Positions 52,649 through 62,086 of a stretch of 64,000 bases of DNA are shown piece after piece (the stretch's first letter is position 1; each line of letters begins with the position of its first letter). Source of the stretch: CS4-C045 sp963844115 (GTDB lineage Bacteria > Planctomycetota > Planctomycetia > Pirellulales > UBA7805). The position numbers and the translations under genes are program-made. The stretch spans positions 1-64,000 of the forward strand of contig CAWJNN010000073.1 in assembly GCA_963844115.1 (NCBI GenBank), written 5' to 3'. The notes beneath the pieces were generated by a model. It had not been told where the DNA came from, searched no databases, and worked only from the letters and a program-made list of their open reading frames with translations.

Positions 52649-54052
52649 ATGAAGCGTTATGGCGAGCGCGTTGTCAGCCCGGCGGCAATCGCGGCGGGCT
52701 TGCTGTTGTTGAGCCTCTGCTGGGGTCGACCCGTCAGCGCTCAACTCGATACAACCATCCAGCTGCCAACGTTTGGTGTCTCGGTCGATGCCAAGGGAGT
52801 CGTCGAAGTCAAAGCGTTTCCGGATCCGGACGGCCGACTGCGGGCGCAACGCCTCGCCGCGGCCGAGGCCGGCTTGCCAAAGAATATGCGCAAGCCATCC
52901 CCGCTGAGGAAGGTCTCGCTGGTTCGACTAGAGCAGGCCATCGCGCGGCGGGTCAAGGAGGGCAAGCCGCTGACCGAGCCAATGCGATTCCTGGCTGGCC
53001 TTTCTCAACTGCAGTTTTTGTTCTGCTATCCCGATCGCGGCGACGTTATCATCGCCGGCCCGGCGGAAGGCTGGATCCACGATGCCGCGGGACGTGTCAT
53101 CGGGGCGACGACGGGACGACCGACGTTACGGCTGGATGATTTGCTGATTGCGTTGCGATCGTTCCCGCCGGGACAGGACAATCGACCGTTTATCGGGTGC
53201 ACGATCGAGCCGGGCGAGGACGGCCTGAAACGCTTCATGGAGTTTCAAAAAACGGTGCCCGGCAGAGTGCGACCGACAGAACGATCCCAGGTCGCCCGAA
53301 ATATTCTGGAAGGGACACGGCAGGCCTTGGGCATGTCGGAAATCCGTGTCTTCGGAATTCCACCCACCACGCACCTGGCCCAGGTCATGGTGGAGGCCGA
53401 TTTTCGCATGAAGCGAATCGGGATCGACTTGGAACCACCCCCTGTCAAAATGAAGACGTTCCTGGGCGCCCTTCGTAATCCGCGCGACGGAACGTTGCAG
53501 CGGTGGTGGTTTCAGCCGCAATACGAGTGCCTGAAGACGACCGACGATCAACTAGCAGCAGAACTGGTCGGACAGGGCGTGCAATTGCTCTCCGAGGATC
53601 TTGCCATTGGGCCCAACGGTAAACAATTGAATCCGACGGCCAGGGTCAGCCAGGCGAGTCGCCTCTATGCCTCAACGTTTACCAAGAAGTATCCGCAAAT
53701 TGCCGCCGCGAGTCCGGTTTTTGCACAACTTCGGTCCGGGATCAACTTGCTGGTCGCCGCAGCCTTTCTGCAGCACGAAGACTGGTATGCTCGCGCTGGC
53801 TGGAAAATGACGACGCTGAATCGCCCAGAACAATTGCCAGTGGCTGTCCTGCCCGCCCCTCGTCAAGTTGCCTGCGCGGTGAACGTAACGTGGAAAGGTA
53901 ATCGCCTGCTGTCACCGGCTGGGGGCGTTTCGCTGCAACCTTATCGAGCGTTGGATCCGATGCACCGCGTCAAGGACGACGGCACCGTGCGTCAGACGTC
54001 GGATCAGGTACGCACGCGCCACGGCGATGACGATCGGTGGTGGTGGGACTGA
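52649..54052 (+). CDS. DUF1598 domain secreted protein
   Basis: 467 residues from the ATG at 52649, which begins a signal peptide (MKRYGERVVSPAAIAAGLLL...VSAQL). The body follows the planctomycete-specific DUF1598 pattern: LPTFGVSVDAKGVVEVKAF, QLQFLFCYPDRGDVIIAGPA, EGWIHDAAGRVIGATTGRPT, IGCTIEPGEDGLKRF and TTHLAQVMVEADFRMKRIGI. The C-terminus is acidic and Trp-rich (GDDDRWWWD). Function unknown; exported. A heptamer array starts three bases after the stop. Confidence 0.82.
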   Translation: MKRYGERVVSPAAIAAGLLLLSLCWGRPVSAQLDTTIQLPTFGVSVDAKGVVEVKAFPDPDGRLRAQRLAAAEAGLPKNMRKPSPLRKVSLVRLEQAIARRVKEGKPLTEPMRFLAGLSQLQFLFCYPDRGDVIIAGPAEGWIHDAAGRVIGATTGRPTLRLDDLLIALRSFPPGQDNRPFIGCTIEPGEDGLKRFMEFQKTVPGRVRPTERSQVARNILEGTRQALGMSEIRVFGIPPTTHLAQVMVEADFRMKRIGIDLEPPPVKMKTFLGALRNPRDGTLQRWWFQPQYECLKTTDDQLAAELVGQGVQLLSEDLAIGPNGKQLNPTARVSQASRLYASTFTKKYPQIAAASPVFAQLRSGINLLVAAAFLQHEDWYARAGWKMTTLNRPEQLPVAVLPAPRQVACAVNVTWKGNRLLSPAGGVSLQPYRALDPMHRVKDDGTVRQTSDQVRTRHGDDDRWWWD

Positions 54053-54055
54053 TTT

Positions 54056-54197
54056 GGATTGCGGATTGCGGATTGCGGATTGCGGATTGCGGATTGCGGA
54101 TTGGGGATTGGGGATTGCGGATTGGGGATTGCGGGATTGGGGGATTGCGGATTGGGGATTGGGGATTGGGGATTGGGGATTGGGGATTTCGGATTTG
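54056..54197. repeat. Heptamer tandem array GGATTGC/GGATTGG
   Basis: About eighteen to twenty copies of a 7-bp unit GGATTGC or GGATTGG, with a few one-base slips, start three bases after the DUF1598 stop codon. No spacers. Confidence 0.92.
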
Positions 54198-54382
54198 CGT
54201 CAGCAGGCCAAATGGGCTGGATGTCGTTTTATTTCATCGTTGGGTGTGAAAACGCTTCATGTTAGGCGGCCTCCTCGCGTGGATGGGGGCCGATTTCGTG
54301 CCGTTCGTTCCTTCCATGGATTTGGACCGGTAGTTGCTGCTATTTGCCTGGAATCTGCTCCCTTGTCTTTCCAGGCGAGTCC

Positions 54383-55792
54383 ATGCATTTACTTATTCTT
54401 CTGGCGGTCCTTGCGGCGCTGGTCTCGGCCGAGGGTCAAGTCCAGACGGCTGTTCCCGCGGGATTTCAACGGCTGCTGTTGACGCTGACTGGGCTGGCCA
54501 TCGTGTCGAGCGCGGCCTGGGTCGTTTCCGCCGCGACGTCGTATTCGTTATACCGCAACGTCGGTGCCCGCCGCCTGGTGCTCGAACGATTTGAAAAACT
54601 GCAATTCGCGCACACGCTGCTGTGGCTCGGAGTTTCTGCAGTCATTCTGTTCGGACTGGAATGGGCGGCTGTGGTTCGAGGCAACTGGAAACTGGACGGT
54701 ACCTTCCTCATCGACGAACTTTTGATCGTTGCTCCCGTTCTCCTGGGTCAGATCTTTTCCTGGGCGGTGTTTTATGACGTCGACTGCGCGGTACGCAATA
54801 CCACTCCACACTCGCACGTCCCGTCGGAATCGACGCTGTCGCGCGGCGGTTTTGTCGCCCTCCACGCTCGTCATTATTTCGGACTCGTGCTGATACCGCT
54901 GCTGGCCGTGTTTGCGGCGCGTGATCTCTCCGAAATCGCAGCCCCACAATCCTTCGCGGACGGACCGCCATGGGGTGCCTTTCTGCTGGTACTCGCCGCC
55001 GTCGGGTTCACGTATCCACTTCTGTTGCGATTTACGTGGGATACACAACCGCTGAGTCATGGCTCGTTGCGACAGAGCCTCGAAGACACTCAAACGGAAC
55101 AACGGGTCAAGACGCGGGAAATACTCGTTTGGCGAACCAACGGCAGGATCGTGAATGCCGCCGTGACGGGTGCCGTTCCACTGCTACGATATGTGTTCCT
55201 CAGCGACGGCCTGCTGCGCCGATTGAGCGACGGGCAGATCGTTGCCATCTTCAAACATGAGCTCGGGCACGTCCGCTGCCGACATCCACAGTTGCGACTC
55301 CTCGCGCTGGCGGCGCCGCTGGCCGTCTGGCAAGCGACGACGACCCTTGCGCCGGATCTTGTCGACCAGATGAACGAGTCGGTTCATGCGCTCAGCGGCG
55401 GTAACTGGCTGTTATCCCTCTTGATCCCGTTAAGCGCGCTGGGACTATACGGCGTGACGTTTTTTTGCTGGTACGCGCGCGTGATGGAGTTTCAGGCGGA
55501 TCTGAATGCCTGCGGCATCTACGGCGGGCGGACCGTACCCAGCGACGACCAACAAGAACAAGCCCGCGTACTGGTGTCCGCCCTGTATCGTCTGACGCAA
55601 ATCAACGGCGAATCGGGAGCTGGCCTACTGCATCCCTCGCTCGGGGCGCGGATCACCTTTATCCGACACGCGATGCGTAGCCAACAAACCGCTTACCGAT
55701 TCGAGGCGCGGATGCGCCTGATCGCGGCACTTCTGATCGTCACCGTCGCGATCGGTTTTCTTGTGCCGCTGATCAATCTGTTGTCACTCTAG
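54383..55792 (+). CDS. M48-family membrane zinc metallopeptidase
   Basis: 469 residues from the ATG at 54383. Several hydrophobic helices lie in the first 230 residues (MHLLILLAVLAALVSAEGQV, LLWLGVSAVILFGLEWAAVV, LIVAPVLLGQIFSWAVFY). The catalytic HELGH occurs in IVAIFKHELGHVRCRHPQ, and the third zinc ligand in EFQAD about 80 residues later, after two more helices. This is the HtpX/Ste24-like M48 arrangement with the active site on the cytoplasmic face, in membrane-protein quality control. It has a larger N-terminal membrane part than HtpX. Confidence 0.85.
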   Translation: MHLLILLAVLAALVSAEGQVQTAVPAGFQRLLLTLTGLAIVSSAAWVVSAATSYSLYRNVGARRLVLERFEKLQFAHTLLWLGVSAVILFGLEWAAVVRGNWKLDGTFLIDELLIVAPVLLGQIFSWAVFYDVDCAVRNTTPHSHVPSESTLSRGGFVALHARHYFGLVLIPLLAVFAARDLSEIAAPQSFADGPPWGAFLLVLAAVGFTYPLLLRFTWDTQPLSHGSLRQSLEDTQTEQRVKTREILVWRTNGRIVNAAVTGAVPLLRYVFLSDGLLRRLSDGQIVAIFKHELGHVRCRHPQLRLLALAAPLAVWQATTTLAPDLVDQMNESVHALSGGNWLLSLLIPLSALGLYGVTFFCWYARVMEFQADLNACGIYGGRTVPSDDQQEQARVLVSALYRLTQINGESGAGLLHPSLGARITFIRHAMRSQQTAYRFEARMRLIAALLIVTVAIGFLVPLINLLSL

Positions 55793-56067
55793 CTGTTACA
55801 TCCGCCGTCGTTTGGCCGACCACGAGCCTCCAAACTATGACGAGGCACGCGGTTGCGATTTGCACATCTGCAGCCGGAATAACCGGAAACTTCCGCATAC
55901 TCTACGCACCTTTCTTATCTTTTCTATCTTTCCGAGAAATTAGATTCGGCAATGCCGCCACTAATTACCGATCTTTTCACGGTGAGATTAATCGCTTCAC
56001 GGTGAGATTGATCATTCCCGTTGCGGTCAGGACCCCTCCCCTGCTACCCCGAGAATAGGAACAGACG
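55793..56067. other. Intergenic region with an 18-bp direct repeat
   Basis: TTCACGGTGAGATT occurs twice in tandem between about 55976 and 56010, followed by GAT/AAT variants. It lies upstream of the BON gene and might be regulatory. No gene otherwise. Confidence 0.45.
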
Positions 56068-56301
56068 ATGTCGGAGACGTTTATGACAGAATGCCTGCTT
56101 TCCCAGCGAATTGACAGCGCAATTGCCAGCTGCAGCCACTTTTCTCCCCGTAGCACCTTTACGTGTTCTACGAACGGCGGATGTGTCACGCTGCAAGGAA
56201 CCGTTGGCTCGTTTTATCACAAGCAGTTGGCTCAGGAAGTCATCAAGACAGTTGACGGGGTTTCGCAGATCGAAAACCAACTGGAAGTGATGTCTCGGTA
56301 G
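56068..56301 (+). CDS. BON-domain small protein
   Basis: 77 residues; the ATG at 56068 or the later ATG at 56083. RIDSAIASCS, then the BON core GGCVTLQGTVGSFYHKQLAQ, EVIKTVDGVSQIENQLEV. BON domains bind phospholipid or other ligands in envelope and stress proteins. No signal peptide is seen, so it is probably cytoplasmic or starts elsewhere. It begins a plus-strand series of small genes. Confidence 0.8.
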   Translation: MSETFMTECLLSQRIDSAIASCSHFSPRSTFTCSTNGGCVTLQGTVGSFYHKQLAQEVIKTVDGVSQIENQLEVMSR

Positions 56302-56450
56302 CCCGATAAGACCCCTCTCAAGGGTGCCAACGGATTCCTCCGACGCTGCTGCCTTTCCTCGCCGCACACGGGGTTTGGCTGACTCTTGCCCACCCCATTG
56401 CCATCCCAAGGCGGGAAAATTCTCAATACAACGAGGAACGACAACGTCGC

Positions 56451-56828
56451 ATGGACGATTCCGAGACGCACCACGACCGAGCGCCTTTGGCCGGGGTCGT
56501 ACGCGAGCTGGAGTCACAACCTGCCATGGATCAATTTCTCTCAGGAGAACACGCCCAGAGCAGCAAGCGGCTGCGGCAGGCCATCGGCGTGTTGGTTCGC
56601 ATGATCATGGAGCGTCGCGGGTGGCGAAAGACCGGCCGCAAGGGTTCGCTGGGTGTCCGAGCCACCGTGGCCCCGCGGGCGGCCAATCACAATACGGGGG
56701 GGTTGGCGTACTGGTTTATTCGAGCCGAGCGCTACGAGCGTGCCGAGGGCATGCCGTTCCGCACGGTACGCGAGCGCTGCCGAGAATTCGAATCCGCTGT
56801 TCCGCAGGATTCGTCCGTGCAAGCGTGA
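56451..56828 (+). CDS. Hypothetical protein
   Basis: 125 residues, basic. LRQAIGVLVRMIMERRGWRK, GRKGSLGVRATVAPRAANHN and GLAYWFIRAERYERAEGMPF have normal composition, and the frame is the only long one on this strand. No signal or membrane segment. Family not recognised; it may be a planctomycete-specific small protein. It lies between the BON gene and another small gene, all in the same direction. Confidence 0.5.
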   Translation: MDDSETHHDRAPLAGVVRELESQPAMDQFLSGEHAQSSKRLRQAIGVLVRMIMERRGWRKTGRKGSLGVRATVAPRAANHNTGGLAYWFIRAERYERAEGMPFRTVRERCREFESAVPQDSSVQA

Positions 56829-56893
56829 AACAAAGTGCAAACCGATCCACATCGGACGGTTTAGCGATTACTGTTGAGTCCGGAGAAAAAGCA

Positions 56894-57151
56894 ATGAACG
56901 CTTTCCATGTTTGGTTACGACCGTTGGGCGGTGTCTGCCGCGTGCGCGTCGACGGGTCAGAGAACGCCACGTGGCTTATCGGTCGCCTCGGCCACTCGTT
57001 CATCTTCAAGAGTAGCGAACCGGTCCGCACAGAATTGGACACCCATTGCTGTACGTTTCAGGTGCCGTACAGCTCACAGGTTTCTCCCTCGTACCTGGCA
57101 AAACTGCTCACGAAAATCCCCGAAGTGAATTTGATGTTGGAACCGGCATGA
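56894..57151 (+). CDS. Small hypothetical protein
   Basis: 85 residues; the ATG at 56894 has GGAG ten bases upstream, while the longer frame to 56324 is unlikely. AFHVWLRPLGGVCRVRVDGS, ENATWLIGRLGHSFIFKSSE, then CTFQVPYSSQVSPSYLAKLL. Beta-rich with two cysteines together; no family recognised. The next gene starts about 60 bases downstream. Confidence 0.55.
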   Translation: MNAFHVWLRPLGGVCRVRVDGSENATWLIGRLGHSFIFKSSEPVRTELDTHCCTFQVPYSSQVSPSYLAKLLTKIPEVNLMLEPA

Positions 57152-57208
57152 GTAAGAGACGCAAAGAAAGAAGGCGGAAACTACTAGCATGTTGATCTGG
57201 ATCATTAT

Positions 57209-57733
57209 GTGCTATTGCTTCGTTGCAGTTCTCTGCAGCGGCGCATGGCGCACAGCCAGAAGAGCCGTGAGACTTTAATTTGCCTTCCGGCATTCGAGGA
57301 ATGCCTAACGGAGCGGTGGCCGAGTTGGAACGGGCGACCGAGGTGGTCAACCGAATCGAAGCGGCTCCAGCCAAATAACGGCGAGTCTCAAGGCGTTGAT
57401 CTCGCCTATGAAGAACCAGCCGCCGAGTTGCCTCGAAGCTTCATCTACTGCCGGTTTCCGCTTATCGACGGCAGCGACAACGATCCCAAGCTTCTGCGCC
57501 TCGCCGTTCACACCGTCATCAACCTCATCGATGCCGGCATCCCGACGCTTGTGTCGTGCGGCGCGGGAATGAGCCGTGCGCCAACCATCGCTGCAGCTGC
57601 ATTGTCCCTGCAAAGAGGCGAGTCGCCTGAAGAAGCGCTGCAAGCTATCGCACAATCGCAGCCACATGATGTCTCTGTGTCGCTGTGGGATGATGTACTG
57701 AGCGCATGTGCCACGATTCGGCGCCCCACATAA
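57209..57733 (+). CDS. Dual-specificity/tyrosine phosphatase-like protein
   Basis: 174 residues from a GTG at 57209 (ATG at 57245 is an alternative). The conserved part starts at VDLAYEEPAAELPRSFIYCR, then FPLIDGSDNDPKLLRLAVHT. The active-site loop is VSCGAGMSRAPTIAAAAL, the C-x5-R signature with Cys nucleophile and Arg. The first 65 residues look unlike the family, which usually has 'lwIGna.d.r' before 'VVDLAYEEP', so the true 5' part may be altered or frameshifted. Cytoplasmic protein phosphatase expected; substrate unknown. Confidence 0.78.
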   Translation: MLLLRCSSLQRRMAHSQKSRETLICLPAFEECLTERWPSWNGRPRWSTESKRLQPNNGESQGVDLAYEEPAAELPRSFIYCRFPLIDGSDNDPKLLRLAVHTVINLIDAGIPTLVSCGAGMSRAPTIAAAALSLQRGESPEEALQAIAQSQPHDVSVSLWDDVLSACATIRRPT

Positions 57734-57851
57734 AACCGTAGCAGGGTGACCTACGGCCAGCACCGTATTGGCAATCGTAGTTGGAGCGTTTCGCCGTCTG
57801 AGAATCGATACGCGTCTTAACATCGCGAGACGAACGTCTCGCCGTGGCCGC

Positions 57852-58400
57852 TTAAAGCTCCCCAGCCAGCCCCCGCTTGAAATAGCTGTGCTGAATCTTG
57901 TCCTGATTATCCAGCAGCCAGTCGATGGACGGCTCGAACTTCATTGCCTTGCGAATCGCCTCCAGCATTGCCGCACGGTGAGTATCGAAAAGGTCCTGAT
58001 GATCCAGCGTCGGATCGTCGGCAGCCGCCGGAGTAAGCCAGATGGCCGCGATGATTGCCAGGTCGTTGGCTTTGTCTTTGGGAATGGTTCCTTCGCGGAC
58101 GGCGTCCAACACGCCATTGGCGATTGCCGCCTGCACGGTGCCCATCAGGATATTGGTGTACGTGGAATTGTTGACCGTCACCTTGCTGACCATCAGGGTG
58201 GCCGGCTTGACTGCGACGTCACCATTGAGCAGAGCCAGCACGCGGGTGTGCCCCTTCACCTGATCACCGAGCAAGGTTGCGAAGGCCTGACCGACCGGCC
58301 CGTCGAGTTCGCCAATGACGAGCTCCGGTTCGGCCGCCGTGGGTTTGGTCGTGCCGCGGACCAAAGCTTCACCAACTCGAATGCCAATACGCTCGCTCAT
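57852..58400 (-). CDS. Formaldehyde-activating enzyme homologue lacking the catalytic His
   Basis: 182 residues. RIGIRVGEALVRG, ELVIGELDGPVGQAFATLLG, GHTRVLALLNGDVAVKPATL, VSKVTVNNSTYTNILMGTVQ and AAIANGVLDAVREGTIP match the Fae fold along its whole length. In Fae the catalytic His17 sits in AHIDLLIG; here the same position reads AEPELVIG, so it is Glu. True Fae condenses formaldehyde with tetrahydromethanopterin. This copy is more likely one of the Fae-like paralogues of unknown function reported in planctomycetes and other bacteria. Good ATG at 58400; gene alone, divergent from tpx. Confidence 0.82.
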   Translation of the reverse strand: MSERIGIRVGEALVRGTTKPTAAEPELVIGELDGPVGQAFATLLGDQVKGHTRVLALLNGDVAVKPATLMVSKVTVNNSTYTNILMGTVQAAIANGVLDAVREGTIPKDKANDLAIIAAIWLTPAAADDPTLDHQDLFDTHRAAMLEAIRKAMKFEPSIDWLLDNQDKIQHSYFKRGLAGEL

Positions 58401-58935
58401 GCTTCTGTTCCTTTTCAGCTAACAGGTGTTTCAGGATCTGCTTGTGCGGTAAGGGTCGTAACACGATCGCCTCATCAACGTTCACTAACGTTGACGCAGG
58501 GGGATTCTAATTGAACCGATGCGCAATCGAAAGTAGTCACAACTAGGAACGCATGGGAAACAACATCGTGGTTGAACGCCCAGCCGAAGGCGCCGGAAGC
58601 GGTGTCAGGGCCGGCGCCTTCGGCTGGGCGTTCAACGACTTGTAACGGCGCAATAATTTGGTACTGTCGTTGGATACGTTGCCGCCCGATCGATCGGGAA
58701 ACCATTCGTTGTTCGGCAGATCGCTTCGATCCGTTCGACAATCGAATCGCTCGGCAGTGGTTTTCACGGTTCCCAGCCCCTTGCAAGCGCTCGCGAACGG
58801 TCGCATGATAGTGGGCTGGCTTTACGCGACTTACGCTGTTTCGCGTCTGTCTGCCCAGCGATCTTGCGATCGTCGGGCCGGGCCCCGCGACGGCAGCACG
58901 AATCCGATACTCAACGATCATACGAGGAGCATATT
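58401..58935. other. Divergent promoter region between Fae homologue and tpx
   Basis: About 535 bases. Besides a perfect 26-bp inverted repeat at 58571-58636 it holds no coding frame that I trust. Both promoters should be here; none is distinct. Confidence 0.4.
58571..58636. repeat. Perfect 26-bp inverted repeat
   Basis: Arms 58571-58596 and 58611-58636 (starting GTTGAACGCCCAGCCGAAGG) pair over 26 bp around a 14-base loop. GC-rich and fully matched. No target-site duplication is seen. It could be a MITE-like end pair or a regulatory hairpin between divergent genes. Confidence 0.8.
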
Positions 58936-59460
58936 ATGGGACGCGCAGGTGCAGTTACGTTTAAAGGCAATCCGTTAACCTTGGCGGGAGAGGCCGTTCA
59001 AACGGGTGGGCCCGCACCGCCGTTTACGTTACATGCTTTTGAAGATGGAGGATTGAAGACGGTCACGCTGGACGATGTCAAAGGCAAACCGACCTTCGTC
59101 AGCGTCGTCCCGTCGCTCGATACGCCCGTGTGCCAGGTGCAGACGAAACGCTTTAACCAGGAACTGGCCAGCTTTGGCGACAAGATTAACGCTCTGACCG
59201 TGAGCCTGGACCTGCCCTTCGCCATGAATCGTTTTTGTGGCGCCGAGGAGATCACCAACTTGCGTTCGGCCAGCGATTACCAGGACCGCAACTTCGGCAA
59301 GGCCTGGGGAATGTTGATCGAAGAACTGAAGATCCTGGCCCGTGGCATCTTCGTACTGGACGCTGACGGCATCGTGACGCACGCTCAAGTCGTGACCGAA
59401 GTTGCGGATGAGCCCAACTACGATGCGGCGCTCGACGCTCTCAAGACCCTGACGGGCTAA
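58936..59460 (+). CDS. tpx: Thiol peroxidase (peroxiredoxin)
   Basis: 174 residues from the ATG at 58936, with AGGAG nine bases before. AVTFKGNPLTLAGEAVQTGG, PSLDTPVCQVQTKRFNQEL with the peroxidatic Cys, then LPFAMNRFCGAEEITNLRSA with the resolving Cys are the Tpx signature (two-Cys, atypical). It reduces lipid and other hydroperoxides with thioredoxin in the cytoplasm. The sequence is complete and conventional. Confidence 0.96.
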   Translation: MGRAGAVTFKGNPLTLAGEAVQTGGPAPPFTLHAFEDGGLKTVTLDDVKGKPTFVSVVPSLDTPVCQVQTKRFNQELASFGDKINALTVSLDLPFAMNRFCGAEEITNLRSASDYQDRNFGKAWGMLIEELKILARGIFVLDADGIVTHAQVVTEVADEPNYDAALDALKTLTG

Positions 59461-59538
59461 AACGAAATCGGAGTGTGGAACTCGGAGCGCGGAACTTGAC
59501 TACGTTCCGAGGTCCCAGGTCCCCGTTTCGAGCTCGAT

Positions 59539-61715
59539 TTAGGGTTCCAGCCAGGTGCCTACCAGATCCGTCTCACGGGCTTCCAGCCGTTCGCCGGGCT
59601 GCACCTCATCGGTCGCGACCAGGTAGGTCTGCAGCGATTTGACCACGGCGTGCGCGCGGTCGACAATATCGGCGTGGCGACGGTCGCGGTTGCGTCGCGG
59701 TCGTACGGTAACCCCGACCCGTGTCCGCACCTGTCCAGGTTGGCTCCCGCCCACCGTTACGCATTCGCTCAGCTCCAGCTCAACAAGAAAGGAAACGCTG
59801 CGATCCGATTCTCGGCGCTGGCGGCTGACATGTTGAGGTGCGACTTGCAACACCACATGGTTTTTGTCGATTGGTTTTGCTTGCGCTTGATACTCGATGG
59901 CATATCCGCGAACTTTTCCACTGCAACCCGCAGCGGCACTTCGGAAACGAGGACGCTCTTGGCAACTGGGGTTGAAAGCGCGGGCTTCCACCAGTTGAAC
60001 CATCCCACGTCCTGTTTGGCTTCCCGACCAACACCGTCAGGGCGGATGGTAACCACCCTATTCCGCCCGCCCGATTTTGCCTCCAGCAGCGCCTGATCGG
60101 CGCGCTGCAGCATTTCTTCGTCGTTGTCATTTGGTGCCGACTGCGTCACGCCAAAGCTGGCGGTGATCGCTTTGCCGTCCAGGGCGTCCAGTGCGAGTTT
60201 TTCCAACTCGCCACGGATAAGCTCAGTGCGCTGCGTACCCGCGGCCTGATCACAATCGACGCACAGCAAGACAAACTCCTCACCGCCGTACCGAGCGACC
60301 AGGTCACCGGGTCGGCAGTTGTCGGATAGCAGCCGGGCAAAGACTTTCAATGCCGCGTCTCCCGCCGGGTGGCCGTAGGTATCGTTCACGTTTTTGAAAT
60401 GATCGATATCACAGATGATCAGGCTGCAAGGTTCACCGCACTCATTGTGCTGGTCTATGAATAGCTGATGCTGACGATCGAACTCGGCCCGATTCGCAAT
60501 CTGGGTCAGCGGATCTCGCGTAGCTTTTTCATGCAGCGTTGCACAGCGTTCTTCCAACGTCGTTACGCTGGAAACATCGCGCATCAAAATGTTCGCACCC
60601 CGTGTCGCACCATCCTCGCTGACGACCGGCACAATGTGCATGTCGATGGTCTTGACCCGCCGATCTTGATCTTCAATCTGCACGCGACGGATGCTCTGGA
60701 CCGAGGACTGGATGACTTCGTACACGGGACACGCTTCATCGCCAATTAGAAACGAACGCTCGTCGGCCAGCTTGAGCATGCTGGGCCGCCACATTTGTCG
60801 CCGAGCGTGATCGGCCTGGATGCCAGTCAGAATCTCGGCGCCGCGGTTCCAAAGTTGAATCCCCAGGTCATGGTCGACGAACACGACACCATCCCGCATG
60901 CTGCCGATCAGTTTTTCCAGGAACAACGGTGCCAACGACTCGGCGGCGGCCGGGAATCCTGGAGCGGAATGTTGCTGCGGCGCGGTGTGTTGGTCCGGCA
61001 CGAGTTGCCGAAGCCAGCGTCGCGCGACCGTGGCTTGCAGTTCGATGCTTTCTTCTTCTTCAATTTCGATGAATACTTTGATCAGCTCCGGATCGAACTG
61101 GGTACCCGCCGAGTCCACCAGCACTTTCAAGGCCTCGTTACGACTCATCGCTGATCGATACACCTGGCGGTTTGTCATCGAATCGAAGGCGTCGGCGATG
61201 GCCAACATGCGGGCACCGATTGGCAGTGGTTCGACGTGCGAAGCGCCGCTCTGACTGTACCAGACCGTGGCGAGGCGGAGAATTTCCAGAACGCCTTCGG
61301 GCGCCCCGAAGCTTTTCACGATCTCGAGCCCCATCGCGCAATGCCCTCGAACCAATTCGGCTTCCGATTCGGTGAGCTTTCCGGGTTTCAGCAGCAGCGC
61401 GTCGGGTACCCCGATCTTGCCGATGTCGTGCAGCAGGGCCGCCACTTCCAGATGCCCTAACAGCTCGGCATCCAGGTCCACCGCGATACCCCAGGCGGAA
61501 CAGGACAAAGCGACTCGTAACGAGTGCGCGGCCGCTGGTGCGTGTTTACATCGCAGGGCCGTAAAGAGGCTGCTGCCAGCGCCCAACCGGGCGTGAATTA
61601 GATCGTCGTGATCGGTTGCCGCGGCACGATAACCGATGCGATTGCCCAGCTCCGCCCCACCAACTGGCATGGTCGCGGCAGGATCTGGCGGCGTGATTTT
61701 GGTTTCTGTTGGCAT
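59539..61715 (-). CDS. Signalling protein: degenerate HD-GYP, PAS and active-type GGDEF (frameshifted)
   Basis: About 725 residues once one shift near 59914-59917 is corrected. Residues 50-220 are an HD-GYP-like domain with ALLHDIGKIGVPDALLLKPG but no HHE or GYP motif (TVWYSQSG instead), so hydrolase activity is unlikely. Residues 265-385 form a PAS domain (LFLEKLIGSMRDGVVFVDHD). The GGDEF domain has RDPLTQIANRAEFDRQ, LIICDIDHFKNVNDTYGHPA, an I-site RPGD and active GGEEF. After the shift an extra C-terminal domain of 120 residues follows (VRGYAIEYQAQAKPIDKNHV...RSVSFLVELELSECVT), not recognised. It probably makes c-di-GMP under feedback control. Confidence 0.87.
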
Positions 61716-62086
61716 GGCGAGTGGCCGTTGCGTCGTCTTGAACTGTTAGAAAGATCCGCTCTTGAGGTCCATATGCGGGCATTTCTAGATAATTTCAGGG
61801 CCACTAAAGAGTACGTTGCGTAGTTATAGTTGCCTAATTGCATTTCGGTGGCAGAGCAAACTTACGCGGATCCGGGGCGCATAATTCGGACGTGACGATG
61901 GTAACGGTCGTCACGATTTCCCGTCGAACAGTGCAGCGCGTACAAACGATACAAGTGTCTATTGTGGGCCGTCCTTTGATTTGGCCGGTGGGAATTGCCG
62001 AATCCAAACTGCAGGCATGCTTGCAATACAAGCGGCACGTGCGAAGAATCCTGAACGCCGTTAAGCCGTGGAAATAGCAGCGCCCT
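61716..62086. other. Intergenic stretch with a small uncertain ORF
   Basis: A plus-strand frame at 61838-62077 (79 residues: FGGRANLRGSGAHNSDVTMV, then VVTISRRTVQRVQTIQVSIV) ends ten bases before the repeat array. It has no recognisable family and may be chance. The rest carries the promoters for the genes on both sides. Confidence 0.3.

Noticed and set aside
58571..58636. Classical rho-independent terminator
   Set aside because: It lies upstream of both divergent genes and has no T-run; kept as an unexplained inverted repeat.
59539..60003. Separate PilZ-type gene downstream of the GGDEF gene
   Set aside because: It continues the GGDEF protein after a one-base shift in an A-run, and the PilZ RxxxR/DxSxxG motifs are not evident.
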